A DNA stretch of 41,367 bases, taken from Candidatus Bacteroides merdipullorum. Its GTDB lineage: Bacteria; Bacteroidota; Bacteroidia; Bacteroidales; Bacteroidaceae. The first letter of the stretch is position 1. Every line of letters starts with the position of its first letter. The notes under the pieces are model-generated. The model saw only the letters and a program-made list of their open reading frames with translations. It was not told the DNA's origin and did no database searches. The DNA lies in NCBI GenBank assembly GCA_019116045.1, contig DXCK01000118.1, forward strand, positions 1 to 41,367, read 5' to 3'. Positions 1 to 6,613 of the stretch are shown here, piece by piece. A program made the translations under genes and the position numbers.

Positions 1-1
1 T

Positions 2-490
2 CCAGTCGCTGCCGGCTATGCTTACAGGGCCAATACGGTACATTTCTATTATATTGATGAGGAAGGTAACAGCTTGATAGACCAGTCGCTGCCGGCTACT
101 TATCCGCTGCCTTGCGAGGACAAGGAGGCGCAATTGCCTGTGCCGGAGGTGGATGAGTTCGGATACTATTCTTCGGGCAGTTGGACGGCTTGTCAGATTG
201 CCGTGGATGAGGCCGGAGTGCCTTTTTTCAATTTCAGCTTCCCGATAGACCAGAGCACGGACACTTATACGGTCTATGTGTACTCCAACGGCTCTTTCGA
301 CCGGTTTGAGTTGTTGTATGGATACACCAATGACGGGGTAGGAGGCGATGGATGGCTTGCCCACGTATTATCCTTGAAGATAAACGGGCGGCATGTATAT
401 TCCGATGAGGAAAACAAGAATCTGGGTTGCAGCGTGTATATACGGAGGTCTGATGCCGGCACACAAGAAGTGTGGAGCGAGTATGATTAA
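2..490 (+). CDS. 3' end of an unrecognised protein, cut by window start
   Basis: The reading frame is open from base 2 and ends with TAA at 488-490, so this is the C-terminal part (about 162 residues) of a longer protein. The TTG at 74 is an internal codon rather than a convincing start, because the same frame upstream reads as ordinary protein (..VHFYYIDEEGNSL). The visible part is rich in aromatic and acidic residues, with alternating beta-strand patterns such as YTVYVYSNG and LSLKINGRHVYS, and has no membrane segment. That would fit an extracytoplasmic beta-sandwich protein, but I do not recognise the family and give no function. It runs into a strong hairpin terminator shared with the convergent acyl-CoA ligase gene. 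A 17-base exact direct repeat (2-18 and 82-98) lies inside it in two different reading frames. Confidence 0.6.
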   Translation, partial: PVAAGYAYRANTVHFYYIDEEGNSLIDQSLPATYPLPCEDKEAQLPVPEVDEFGYYSSGSWTACQIAVDEAGVPFFNFSFPIDQSTDTYTVYVYSNGSFDRFELLYGYTNDGVGGDGWLAHVLSLKINGRHVYSDEENKNLGCSVYIRRSDAGTQEVWSEYD

Positions 491-513
491 GGGTTAAACA
501 AATAGGTAAGGAG

Positions 514-555
514 AAGCCCCTGCGGACATGGAAACGATACCGCAGGGGCTTTTCT
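514..555. terminator. Bidirectional intrinsic terminator
   Basis: A perfect 12-bp stem (AAGCCCCTGCGG at 514-525, its complement at 540-551) with a 14-base loop is followed by a T-run on the + strand. It lies between the converging 3' ends of the partial gene (stop at 490) and the acyl-CoA ligase (stop at 563). The A-rich flank lets it also serve the minus strand. Confidence 0.85.
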
Positions 556-562
556 TGTTGGC

Positions 563-2218
563 TTATTTCTGGTCGTTCTGCCGTATCTCCACGCGGCGTA
601 TCTTTCCGCTGATGGTTTTGGGCAGCTCGTCCACGAACTCGATGACACGCGGATATTTGTAGGGGGCGGTCACCTTCTTCACATGGTTCTGCAATTCCTT
701 GACCAGCGCGTCGCCTGCCTTGTCCTTGTAGGCTTTGGAGAGGACGATGGTGGCCTTGACCACCTGGCCACGGATTTCATCGGGCACGCCGGTGATGGCG
801 CATTCCACCACGGCGGGGTGCGTCATCAGCGCACTCTCCACCTCGAACGGGCCGATGCGGTAGCCGCTGCTCTTGATGACGTCGTCGGTGCGCCCCTCAA
901 ACCAATAGTAGCCGTCCTCGTCGCGCCAGGCCACGTCGCCCGTGTAGTAGATGCCGTCGTGCCAAGCCTCGCGGGTGCGTTCCGGGTCACGGTAGTATTC
1001 CTTGAAGAGGCCCAGGGGCTTGCCCTTGCTGGTGCGGATGACAATCTGCCCCTGTTCGCCGGCTTCGACGGAGCGGCCTTCATTGTCTATCAGGTCCACG
1101 TCATATTGCGGGTTGGGCAGGCCCATGCTGCCGGGCTTCGGCTCCATCCACGGCATGGTGGCCACGGTCAGGGTGGTCTCGGTCTGTCCGAAGCCTTCCA
1201 TCAGCTTGATGCCCGTCAGTTTCTTGAAGGTCTCGAACACGGCGGGGTTCAACGCTTCGCCCGCGATGGTGCAGTATTGCAGATGGCTGAGGTCGTACTT
1301 CGTCAGGTCCTCGTGGATGAGGAAGCGGAAGATGGTGGGCGGCGCGCAGAGCGACGTGACGTGGTAGTCTTGTATCATCTGCAGGATGTTGGCCGGGGTG
1401 AACTTCTCATGGTCGTAGACGAAGACCGTAGCGCCGGCTATCCATTGCCCGTACAGCTTGCCCCAGACGGCTTTGCCCCAGCCGGTGTCGGCGATGGTGA
1501 GGTGCAGGCTGTCGGGATGAAGGTTGTGCCAGAAGCTGCCTGTGACGATATGTCCGAGGGGGTAGGTGAAGTCGTGTGCTACCATCTTGGGCTCTCCCGT
1601 GGTACCGCTGGTGAAGTACATCAGCGAGATGTCGTCGTTGGTGTTGGGGTGTTCGGGACGGACGAAGGGGGCAGCCGCTTCGATGCCTTGGTGGAAGTCC
1701 AGGTAGCCTTCGGGTACCTCGGGGCCTACGCTGACGAGGCGTTGCACGCTGGGCGACTGGGGCATGGCGGCGGTGATGTGGTCGGTGATGACCGTCTCGC
1801 CGGCGCAGACTATCATCTTGATGTCCGCGGCCTGGCAGCGGTAGACGATGTCCTTCTTTGTCAGCAGGTGGGTGGCGGGGATGACCGTCGCGCCCAGCTT
1901 GTGGAGGGCGATGATGCTGACCCAGAACTCGTAGCGGCGTTTCAGGATGAGCATTACCATGTCGCCGTGGCCGATGCCGAGGCTTTGGAAGTAGGCGGCG
2001 GTGCGGTCGGTCTCGCGTTTCATGTCGGCGAAGGTGAAGCGGCGGCACTCGCCCTTGTCGTTGGTCCAGAGCAGGGCCAGCTTGTCGGGGGCTTCGGCTG
2101 CCCAGGCGTCTACGACGTCATAGCCGAAGTTGAAGTTGTCCGGCACACGGATGTGCAGGTTCTCGATGAAGTCTTCTTGTGATGTAAATGTGGTTTGCGT
2201 TAAGAATCTTTCTACCAT
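563..2218 (-). CDS. AMP-dependent acyl-CoA ligase (acetyl/medium-chain acyl-CoA synthetase family)
   Basis: The 551-residue protein has the adenylate-forming enzyme motifs in order: the P-loop YFTSGTTGEPKMV (201-213), GFGQTE (342-347), YYTGD (424-428), the hinge GRTDDVIKSSGYRIG (442-456) and the C-terminal PKTISGKIRR with catalytic lysine K539. Family chemistry is acid + ATP + CoA to acyl-CoA + AMP + PPi, in the cytosol. The layout resembles medium-chain acyl-CoA synthetases (AcsM-type), but the carboxylate used cannot be read from sequence. The start is ATG at 2218. The XRE-cupin regulator gene lies directly upstream on the same strand, separated only by a 90-bp inverted-repeat element, so the pair is probably one transcript or a regulator-target pair. 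GC is high, which produces a 499-codon open frame on the opposite strand that I treat as a shadow. Confidence 0.88.
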   Translation of the reverse strand: MVERFLTQTTFTSQEDFIENLHIRVPDNFNFGYDVVDAWAAEAPDKLALLWTNDKGECRRFTFADMKRETDRTAAYFQSLGIGHGDMVMLILKRRYEFWVSIIALHKLGATVIPATHLLTKKDIVYRCQAADIKMIVCAGETVITDHITAAMPQSPSVQRLVSVGPEVPEGYLDFHQGIEAAAPFVRPEHPNTNDDISLMYFTSGTTGEPKMVAHDFTYPLGHIVTGSFWHNLHPDSLHLTIADTGWGKAVWGKLYGQWIAGATVFVYDHEKFTPANILQMIQDYHVTSLCAPPTIFRFLIHEDLTKYDLSHLQYCTIAGEALNPAVFETFKKLTGIKLMEGFGQTETTLTVATMPWMEPKPGSMGLPNPQYDVDLIDNEGRSVEAGEQGQIVIRTSKGKPLGLFKEYYRDPERTREAWHDGIYYTGDVAWRDEDGYYWFEGRTDDVIKSSGYRIGPFEVESALMTHPAVVECAITGVPDEIRGQVVKATIVLSKAYKDKAGDALVKELQNHVKKVTAPYKYPRVIEFVDELPKTISGKIRRVEIRQNDQK

Positions 2219-2230
2219 AGTATAAATAAT

Positions 2231-2320
2231 GATGAAGAATTAAGAATGAAGAATGAAGAATCTTGGGTGAATGGTCGTTGGAGGCATCATTCTTAGTTCT
2301 TCATTCTTCATTCTTCATTT
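2231..2320. repeat. Short inverted-arm element, GAAGAAT type, no ORF
   Basis: The left arm (2231-2261) is built from GAAGAAT/TAAGAAT heptads. The right arm (2289-2319) is the inverted version and overlaps the stop codon of the XRE-cupin gene. Only about 27 bp separates the arms. Thirty bases of the left arm (2232-2261) are identical to 9238-9267, upstream of argG, and nearly the same arm flanks the S23 gene at 6199-6612. The arms could pair in RNA, so the element may form a hairpin between the regulator and ligase genes. Confidence 0.8.
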
Positions 2321-2867
2321 ATAAGATGATTGCCAGGAAGCGCACGGTCTGTCCGTCGAGCGCCTTCATGCCGTGGGGCAGGCGGGAGTCGAAGTAGATG
2401 CTGTCGCCTGGGTTGAGTGTCAGCTCCTTGCCGCCGATGCTCAGGAGCAGGCGGCCTTCGATGACGAGGTTGAACTCCTGTCCGTCGTGCGTGTTGTAGT
2501 GCATGGGGCGGTCGCCGGGCTCGACGGTGACGATGAAGGGGTCGGCCTTGCGGTTGCGGAAGCCGGCGGCCAGGGCTTGGTACTTGTAGACCTTGGTGCG
2601 CTCTACGCTGACGCCGTGTCCGGCGCGGGTGAGGAAGTAGGTGCTCATCTTGGGCTCTTCGCCAAACATGAGGGCGTCGAGTGCGATGCCGTAGTGGCGG
2701 GCTATTTGCTGGAGCATGCTGACGGAGATGTCGTGCTCGCCGGATTCGGCGCGTTCATACTCGGCCTGGTTGATGCCGCAGTCGGCGGCCACTTCGGCGG
2801 TGGATAGCTCCATGGCGTCGCGCAGGCCACGGAGTCGTTCGGCTATTTGTCTGATTTGTTCGTCCAC
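2319..2867 (-). CDS. XRE-family transcriptional regulator with C-terminal cupin
   Basis: The 182-residue protein has an N-terminal helix-turn-helix (about 8-67: LSTAEVAADCGINQAEYERAE) joined to a small-molecule-binding cupin barrel (about 110-180: PMHYNTHDGQEFNLVIEGR then NPGDSIYFDSRLPHGM). The cupin has the usual H/E-type metal- or ligand-binding positions (H123, H127, E131, H165). This architecture (PuuR/SinR-like HTH plus Cupin_2) is a one-component sensor-repressor. The start appears to be GTG at 2867 because no in-frame ATG gives the full HTH. It precedes the acyl-CoA ligase on the same strand, so control of that gene in response to a carboxylate or related ligand is a reasonable inference. 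Confidence 0.85.
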   Translation of the reverse strand: MDEQIRQIAERLRGLRDAMELSTAEVAADCGINQAEYERAESGEHDISVSMLQQIARHYGIALDALMFGEEPKMSTYFLTRAGHGVSVERTKVYKYQALAAGFRNRKADPFIVTVEPGDRPMHYNTHDGQEFNLVIEGRLLLSIGGKELTLNPGDSIYFDSRLPHGMKALDGQTVRFLAIIL

Positions 2868-2870
2868 TTT

Positions 2871-3463
2871 GTTAATGGTTAATTGTTAATGATAAATGGT
2901 TAATATGTGTGGAGGGTTACTCCGTTCTTATTTTTCGTTTGGCGGTTTTTATACTTGCCGTTAGGATTTTGATAAGATCCGTCGCATCGTCTAATATGCT
3001 CTTATAGGCTTTTGCTTCCAAGTAGTTGGTTGCATGAAGAAGTTTTAGCCAGTAGATGGTTTCATTGGCTTCTTTCTGAGCGATGGCCAGCTTATGTATA
3101 AAATCCATTTTGCTTTCACTGTGTTCACTTTCACTAATCATGGCACCGATTGATGTACCGGAGCGTAGGATTTGCTTGGATAGGACTTGTTCATTTTGTT
3201 CTTTGGTCAGGAACTTATAAAGGTTGACAATCCTGATTGCAAATTCAAAGCTCTTTTCCCCTAAGATGTTGGCGGTGTTCATGTAATTAATGGTTAGTGA
3301 CAAATGGTTAATGGTTAATGATAAATGGTTAATGGTAAGTGGTTAATGATATTCAGGAACGGCTCCTCGTGCGCAACCTGATTAACCATTAACCGTTAAC
3401 TATCAATCTTTAACTATTCGTGCGCAGCCTAATTAACCATTAATCATTAACCATTAATCATTG
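2871..3463. repeat. S23-bearing element with TTAATGG-type repeat arms
   Basis: Degenerate heptads of TTAATGG/TTAATGA occur left of the S23 gene (2871-2904) and right of it (about 3285-3349). Further right, inverted copies (ATTAACCATTAAC type) occur at 3381-3414 and 3431-3463. The two inverted blocks are part of a 51-bp direct duplication: CGTGCGCAACCTGATTAACC at 3368 and a close copy at 3419. The whole block fills the gap between the proC and XRE-cupin genes and holds nothing else but the S23 ORF. Confidence 0.75.
2917..3282 (-). CDS. Four-helix-bundle protein (S23 / 23S rRNA-intervening-sequence family)
   Basis: This 121-residue protein belongs to the small all-alpha S23/IVP family, which is related to the Avd protein of diversity-generating retroelements. 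The core LSKQILRSGTSIGAMISESE and the following KEANETIYWLKLL are family hallmarks. Its molecular role is unknown, although these proteins form oligomeric basic bundles thought to bind nucleic acid. I chose ATG at 3282. The frame also runs back to a TTG at 3303, but those seven codons lie in the repeat arm. The protein shares about half of its core residues by eye with the second S23 protein at 6199-6612, yet it sits in a different repeat-arm family. There is no rRNA nearby, so it is not in its classical 23S context. Confidence 0.85.
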   Translation of the reverse strand: MNTANILGEKSFEFAIRIVNLYKFLTKEQNEQVLSKQILRSGTSIGAMISESEHSESKMDFIHKLAIAQKEANETIYWLKLLHATNYLEAKAYKSILDDATDLIKILTASIKTAKRKIRTE

Positions 3464-3467
3464 CATA

Positions 3468-4265
3468 TTACACGCTTGCCTTGATGGCCCGGATGATGGC
3501 GCTGGCGAACCCGGCGTGCTCCAGTTCGTTGATGCCGCGGATGGTGTAGCCGCCCGGGGTGCAGACCTTTTCTATCTCTGTGGCGGGATGTGCGTCGGTG
3601 TTGTCTTGCAGGATGGCGGCTGCGCCCATCACACATTGCGTCACCATCCAGCGGGCGTCTTGGGGGGTGAGGCCCAGCTCGATGCCTGCCTGGGTGGCGG
3701 CCTGGATGTATCGCATGACGAAGGCTGTGCCGCACGAGGCCAGGGCGGTGGCTGCGGGCAGCTTGTCTTCGGGCACGAGCGTCGTGGGGCCGAGGGGGGC
3801 GAGGAGATCGAGCATGAGTTGCTGCTGCTTGGGGTTGGCGGCCAGTGAGGAGACCAGCGTCATGCTCTGTCCGATGGCGGCGGCTGTGTTGGGCACGATG
3901 CGGAAGTAGGTGAGGTTGGGCATCTGTTCGCGCTCGTATTTGATGGTGAGGATGCTGGCGATGGTCTGGATGCTTCGTCCGGCCACGACGGAGGCCAGTA
4001 TTTGTCCGTCGCGCCAGGGGAGTTCCATGAGTACCTCGTCCAGTACCCAGGGTTTGACGGCCAGGATGACGATGTCGGCATCGCCGGCGGCCTTGACGTT
4101 GGAGGGGGTTGTCTCGAGGCCGGGGATGTCGGCCTGCAAGGCGTCGAGTTTGCCCTGCGAGGGGTTGGAGACGGTGATGTCTTCTGGCTGCACCTGGCGG
4201 CTTCGGGCCAGTCCGCGGGCGATGGCGCTGCCCATGTTGCCCGCTCCGATGATGGCTATTTTCAT
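3468..4265 (-). CDS. proC: Pyrroline-5-carboxylate reductase
   Basis: This 265-residue enzyme reduces 1-pyrroline-5-carboxylate to proline with NAD(P)H in the cytosol. The N-terminus MKIAIIGAGNMGSAIARGL carries the Rossmann GxGxxG. The all-alpha dimerisation domain contains the family signature around CTPGGYTIRGINELE. The frame extends upstream to 4358, but ATG 4265 starts exactly at the Rossmann strand and follows a TACCTTTG promoter-like box, so the upstream 31 residues are not coding. Downstream on the same strand are the S23 element and then the XRE-cupin and ligase genes, which might be read through. Confidence 0.93.
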   Translation of the reverse strand: MKIAIIGAGNMGSAIARGLARSRQVQPEDITVSNPSQGKLDALQADIPGLETTPSNVKAAGDADIVILAVKPWVLDEVLMELPWRDGQILASVVAGRSIQTIASILTIKYEREQMPNLTYFRIVPNTAAAIGQSMTLVSSLAANPKQQQLMLDLLAPLGPTTLVPEDKLPAATALASCGTAFVMRYIQAATQAGIELGLTPQDARWMVTQCVMGAAAILQDNTDAHPATEIEKVCTPGGYTIRGINELEHAGFASAIIRAIKASV

Positions 4266-4293
4266 ATCTTCGTACTGTTTGGTATTATGCTTG

Positions 4294-4325
4294 CAAAGGT
4301 AGGAAATCTGGATGATAATGCAAGG
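4294..4325 (-). promoter_or_regulatory. Promoter of proC (Bacteroides-type)
   Basis: On the minus strand a TACCTTTG box (4294-4301) matches the Bacteroides -7 consensus TAnnTTTG. A TTG-containing -33 region lies about 18-20 bp further upstream. The 5' leader to the proC ATG would be about 25 nt. Confidence 0.55.
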
Positions 4326-4344
4326 AAGATGGGGCAATTTGCGT

Positions 4345-4352
4345 ATATTTGT
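4345..4352 (+). promoter_or_regulatory. -7 box of the divergent DUF6078-like gene
   Basis: TATATTTG fits TAnnTTTG and lies 20 bp before the chosen ATG at 4372. No clear -33 TTTG was found, so this is tentative. With the opposite-strand box at 4294 it makes a compact divergent promoter region. Confidence 0.4.
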
Positions 4353-4371
4353 CCACAAAAATCCCAGTTTT

Positions 4372-4806
4372 ATGGAAGAATCATTCGACTACAACCAAGT
4401 TCCCACCTATTTCGTGCATTGCTTCAACGGCGGGTGTCCGCGGGCGGGGGAGTGCCTGAGGCAGCTGGCGGCGCGGCACGTGTCCCCCACGAGGCCGACG
4501 GTCGAGGCCCTCAGTCCCGCCGTGTGGCCCGCCGACGGCGCGGCGTGCGCCTGGTTCCGTCCCATCCGTCGCATCCGCATGGCCTGGGGCGTGCGCGGTG
4601 CCATCGCCCGGATGCCCTACAACGAGGGGCGGCTGGTGGTGAAGGCGCTGAACCAGATGTATCCCAAGGTGACGCTGAACCGCATCACCACCCACGAGCG
4701 GCCCCTGCCGCCTGCCGAGCAGAGGCGGATTGAGGCCTTGTTTGCCAGCCACGGGGTGACGGACGGACAGGTGTTCGACCGCGTGGAGATGAGGTATGAG
4801 TGGTAG
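4372..4806 (+). CDS. DUF6078-like Bacteroidales protein, function unknown
   Basis: The 144-residue protein begins MEESFDYNQVPTYFVHCFN and contains a cysteine-rich N-terminal part (CFNGGCPRAGECLRQLAA) followed by CAWFRPIRRIRMAWG and a basic C-terminal half. From memory this is the DUF6078 pattern, common as short standalone genes in Bacteroides. The spaced cysteines (residues about 13, 18 and 24, then one more before WFRP) could bind a metal, but this is inference. The start at 4372 was preferred over 4312 because the first 20 residues of the longer frame overlap the promoter box and look non-coding. It is divergent from proC and convergent with argD. It lacks a signal peptide and is probably cytosolic. 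Confidence 0.7.
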   Translation: MEESFDYNQVPTYFVHCFNGGCPRAGECLRQLAARHVSPTRPTVEALSPAVWPADGAACAWFRPIRRIRMAWGVRGAIARMPYNEGRLVVKALNQMYPKVTLNRITTHERPLPPAEQRRIEALFASHGVTDGQVFDRVEMRYEW

Positions 4807-4809
4807 GGC

Positions 4810-4940
4810 GACGTATGGTGGGTGCCGGGGTGACGTGTGGTGAGTGCCGGGGTGTGATGGGTTTCATGCCGGATGGAACTTAGTTCCGTGGAGGATGGAA
4901 CTTGGTTCCGTCCGGCATGGAACCATCCTGCCCTGCGGAC
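4810..4940. repeat. Tandem array, 22-bp pitch, with GGAAC dyads
   Basis: Units start near 4810, 4832, 4854, 4875, 4897 and 4919. The first two are near-identical (GACGTATGGTGGGTGCCGGG type). The later ones carry the 13-bp dyads GGAACTTAGTTCC (4875-4887) and GGAACTTGGTTCC (4897-4909). A larger 15-bp inverted pair (4865-4879 with 4905-4919, one mismatch) encloses these. The array lies between the convergent 3' ends of the DUF6078-like gene and argD. Confidence 0.75.
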
Positions 4941-4972
4941 TCTGGCGCGGACACCCGCCTGCGGACATGGAA

Positions 4973-5012
4973 AGCCCCGCCGGGAGCGCATGGCTCGCAC
5001 GGCGGGGCTCTG
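4973..5012. terminator. GC-rich hairpin between convergent genes
   Basis: The 10-bp stem AGCCCCGCCG (4973-4982) pairs with 5000-5009 around a 17-base loop. The T-run is weak on both sides (CTCTGCCT on +, CTTTCC on -). It is the likely 3' end of the arginine transcript and possibly of the DUF6078-like transcript. Confidence 0.55.
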
Positions 5013-5038
5013 CCTCACTATGCTGATTATTAACCTTT

Positions 5039-6160
5039 TTACAGCACCTTCTTGAGCCGTTCGATGAACAGGTCTGCCTCGTCCACCGTCAGGCACAGCG
5101 GCGGAAGCAGGCGGATGACGTTCGTCCCGCTGACGCCCGTAAACACCCTCTGCTCGTGCAGCAGGCGCGAACGCAGCTCCTTGATGGGCTGGTCGAACTC
5201 CAGGCCAATCATCAAGCCCCGGCCCCGTACCTCGCGGATTTGCGGCAGCTTCCTCAGCTCCTCCAGCAGATGCGCACCCACGCGGCCGGCATTTTCTATC
5301 AATCCCTCGCCCTCGATGACGTCCAGCACCGCCAGGGCCGCCGCGCACGCCAGGTGGTTGCCGCCGAACGTCGTGCCCAGTTGCCCGTAGACGGCCTGGA
5401 ACGTCGGGCTGATGAGCACGCCGCCCATCGGGAATCCGTTGCCGATGCCCTTGGCCACGGTGATGAGGTCCGGCCGCACGTCCGTCCACTGGTGGGCGAA
5501 AAACCGCCCCGTCCGCCCGTAGCCGCTCTGTATCTCGTCCAGGATGAGCACCGTCCCCGTCCGCGTGCACTCCTCGCGCAAGGCCTGCATGAAGCCCGTG
5601 TCAGGCAGACAAATTCCGCCCACGCCCTGGATTCCCTCCACGATGACGGCGCAGACATCCCCCTTGCGAAGCTCCGTCCGCATGGCCTCCACGTCGTTCA
5701 GCGGCAGATACGTGGTGTGCCCGTTGGCGTTGATGGGGGCGATGATTTTCGGGTTGTCCGTCACCTCCACGGCCAGCGACGTGCGCCCGTGGAAGGCCTT
5801 TCCGAACGACACCACCCGGGTGCGCCCGTTATGGAAGGAGGCTAACTTCAGGGCATTCTCGTTGGCTTCTGCCCCGGAGTTGATGAGGAACAACTGATAG
5901 TCGTCGTATCCGCAGGCCCGTCCCAGCCGCTCGGCCAGCTCCACCTGCAGTTTGTTGATGACCGAGTTGGAGTAGAAGCCCAACTGTGCCACCTGCTTGC
6001 TAATCATCTCCACATAGTGCGGGTGGGCATGGCCGATGGAGATGACGGCATGCCCGCCGTAGAGGTCGAGATACTCCGTGCCCCGGTCGTCCCACACGTG
6101 GCACCCCCGGCCCCGCACGATGCTGATGTCGAATAATGGATATACGTCAAAGAGTTTCAT
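5039..6160 (-). CDS. argD: Acetylornithine/succinylornithine aminotransferase
   Basis: This 373-residue class-III PLP aminotransferase makes N-acyl-ornithine from N-acyl-glutamate semialdehyde and glutamate in arginine synthesis. Visible features are the phosphate-binding NSGAEANE (94-101), [12 protein letters not shown] (207-218) with D208 for the pyridine nitrogen, and the Schiff-base lysine K237 in [14 protein letters not shown]. Bacteroides uses N-succinyl intermediates in this pathway (succinylornithine carbamoyltransferase), so the substrate here may be the succinyl form. The frame is open upstream to 6346, but that extension is the antisense of the S23 gene. ATG 6160 gives [17 protein letters not shown], the expected N-terminus. 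It is the last gene of the arginine cluster, separated from argC by the S23 element. Confidence 0.93.
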   Translation of the reverse strand: MKLFDVYPLFDISIVRGRGCHVWDDRGTEYLDLYGGHAVISIGHAHPHYVEMISKQVAQLGFYSNSVINKLQVELAERLGRACGYDDYQLFLINSGAEANENALKLASFHNGRTRVVSFGKAFHGRTSLAVEVTDNPKIIAPINANGHTTYLPLNDVEAMRTELRKGDVCAVIVEGIQGVGGICLPDTGFMQALREECTRTGTVLILDEIQSGYGRTGRFFAHQWTDVRPDLITVAKGIGNGFPMGGVLISPTFQAVYGQLGTTFGGNHLACAAALAVLDVIEGEGLIENAGRVGAHLLEELRKLPQIREVRGRGLMIGLEFDQPIKELRSRLLHEQRVFTGVSGTNVIRLLPPLCLTVDEADLFIERLKKVL

Positions 6161-6167
6161 TGTCTGT

Positions 6168-6613
6168 AATGAAGAATTAAGAATGAAGAATGATGAATTC
6201 AAAGCGAACTCCCATTCTTGTTCTGGTTGTTTTTTACTGTTTTTATGCTCGAAATAAGTAAGGCTATCAGTTCGCCGCAGTCTGTCTCCATGCTGTCGAA
6301 CGATGTATCGTCGATGTAGCCGGAATCTTGCAGCAGGCAGAGCCAATAGTCGGTCTCGTTGGCTTCTTTGAGTGCCACGCTCAGCTTGTTAATGAAGTCG
6401 GCAGGGCTTTGGGCAAATTCCGATTCGCGCACCAAGGCACCGATGGCCGTTCCGGAACGAAGGACTTGTTTGCTCAGGATGAACTCCTGTTGGTTCTCAC
6501 GCAGAAACCGGGCCATGCGTACGATGCGCAGCGCAAAGGCATAGCTTTTGGTGTGCAGCAACGACTCTTTTCTGTGTCTCGCATTCTTCATTCTTCGTTC
6601 TTCATTCTTCATT
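6168..6613. mobile_element. Putative S23-bearing element with GAAGAAT-type inverted arms
   Basis: The left arm (6168-6195) and the inverted right arm (6583-6613) enclose exactly one ORF, the S23 gene, between argC and argD. All 31 bases of the right arm are identical to 9360-9390, next to argG, and the left arm shares its first 26 bases with 9237-9262. The arms are short tandem heptads (GAAGAAT). There is no transposase, and no target-site duplication could be seen. Mobility is inferred from the repeated arms, the single-ORF cargo and the position inside an otherwise standard operon. Confidence 0.5.
6199..6612 (-). CDS. Four-helix-bundle protein (S23 family), N-terminus encoded by repeat arm
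   Basis: The frame gives 137 residues. The S23 core is clear: LSKQVLRSGTAIGALVRESE, DFINKLSVALKEANETDYWL and a C-terminal SSIKTVK. The first ten residues, MKNEERRMKN, are translated directly from the GAAGAAT repeat arm. The ATG at 6612 overlaps the argC stop codon as TAATG, which would couple the two genes. A second ATG at 6591 would shorten it by seven residues. It is related to the S23 protein at 2917-3282, with about half of core residues shared by eye. The family role is unknown. Its place between argC and argD is probably an insertion, since I know no arginine role for S23. Confidence 0.85.
   Translation of the reverse strand: MKNEERRMKNARHRKESLLHTKSYAFALRIVRMARFLRENQQEFILSKQVLRSGTAIGALVRESEFAQSPADFINKLSVALKEANETDYWLCLLQDSGYIDDTSFDSMETDCGELIALLISSIKTVKNNQNKNGSSL

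Noticed and set aside
683..2182. 499-codon open frame on the + strand opposite the acyl-CoA ligase
   Set aside because: The minus strand has all adenylate-forming enzyme motifs. The + frame is low-complexity (V, G, A, H, D-rich) and is a by-product of high GC and codon bias.
2917..3282. 23S rRNA intervening sequence
   Set aside because: The S23 protein family is named from that context, but there is no rRNA sequence anywhere in the window.
4002..4733. 243-codon + strand frame across proC and the DUF6078-like gene
   Set aside because: It crosses the divergent promoter and overlaps two better genes; composition is shadow-like.
6161..6346. N-terminal extension of ArgD
   Set aside because: It is antisense to the S23 gene and repeat arm; ArgD family N-termini begin near [10 protein letters not shown].
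6199..6612. Diversity-generating retroelement, because S23 proteins resemble Avd
   Set aside because: No reverse transcriptase, template repeat or variable-repeat target gene was found.
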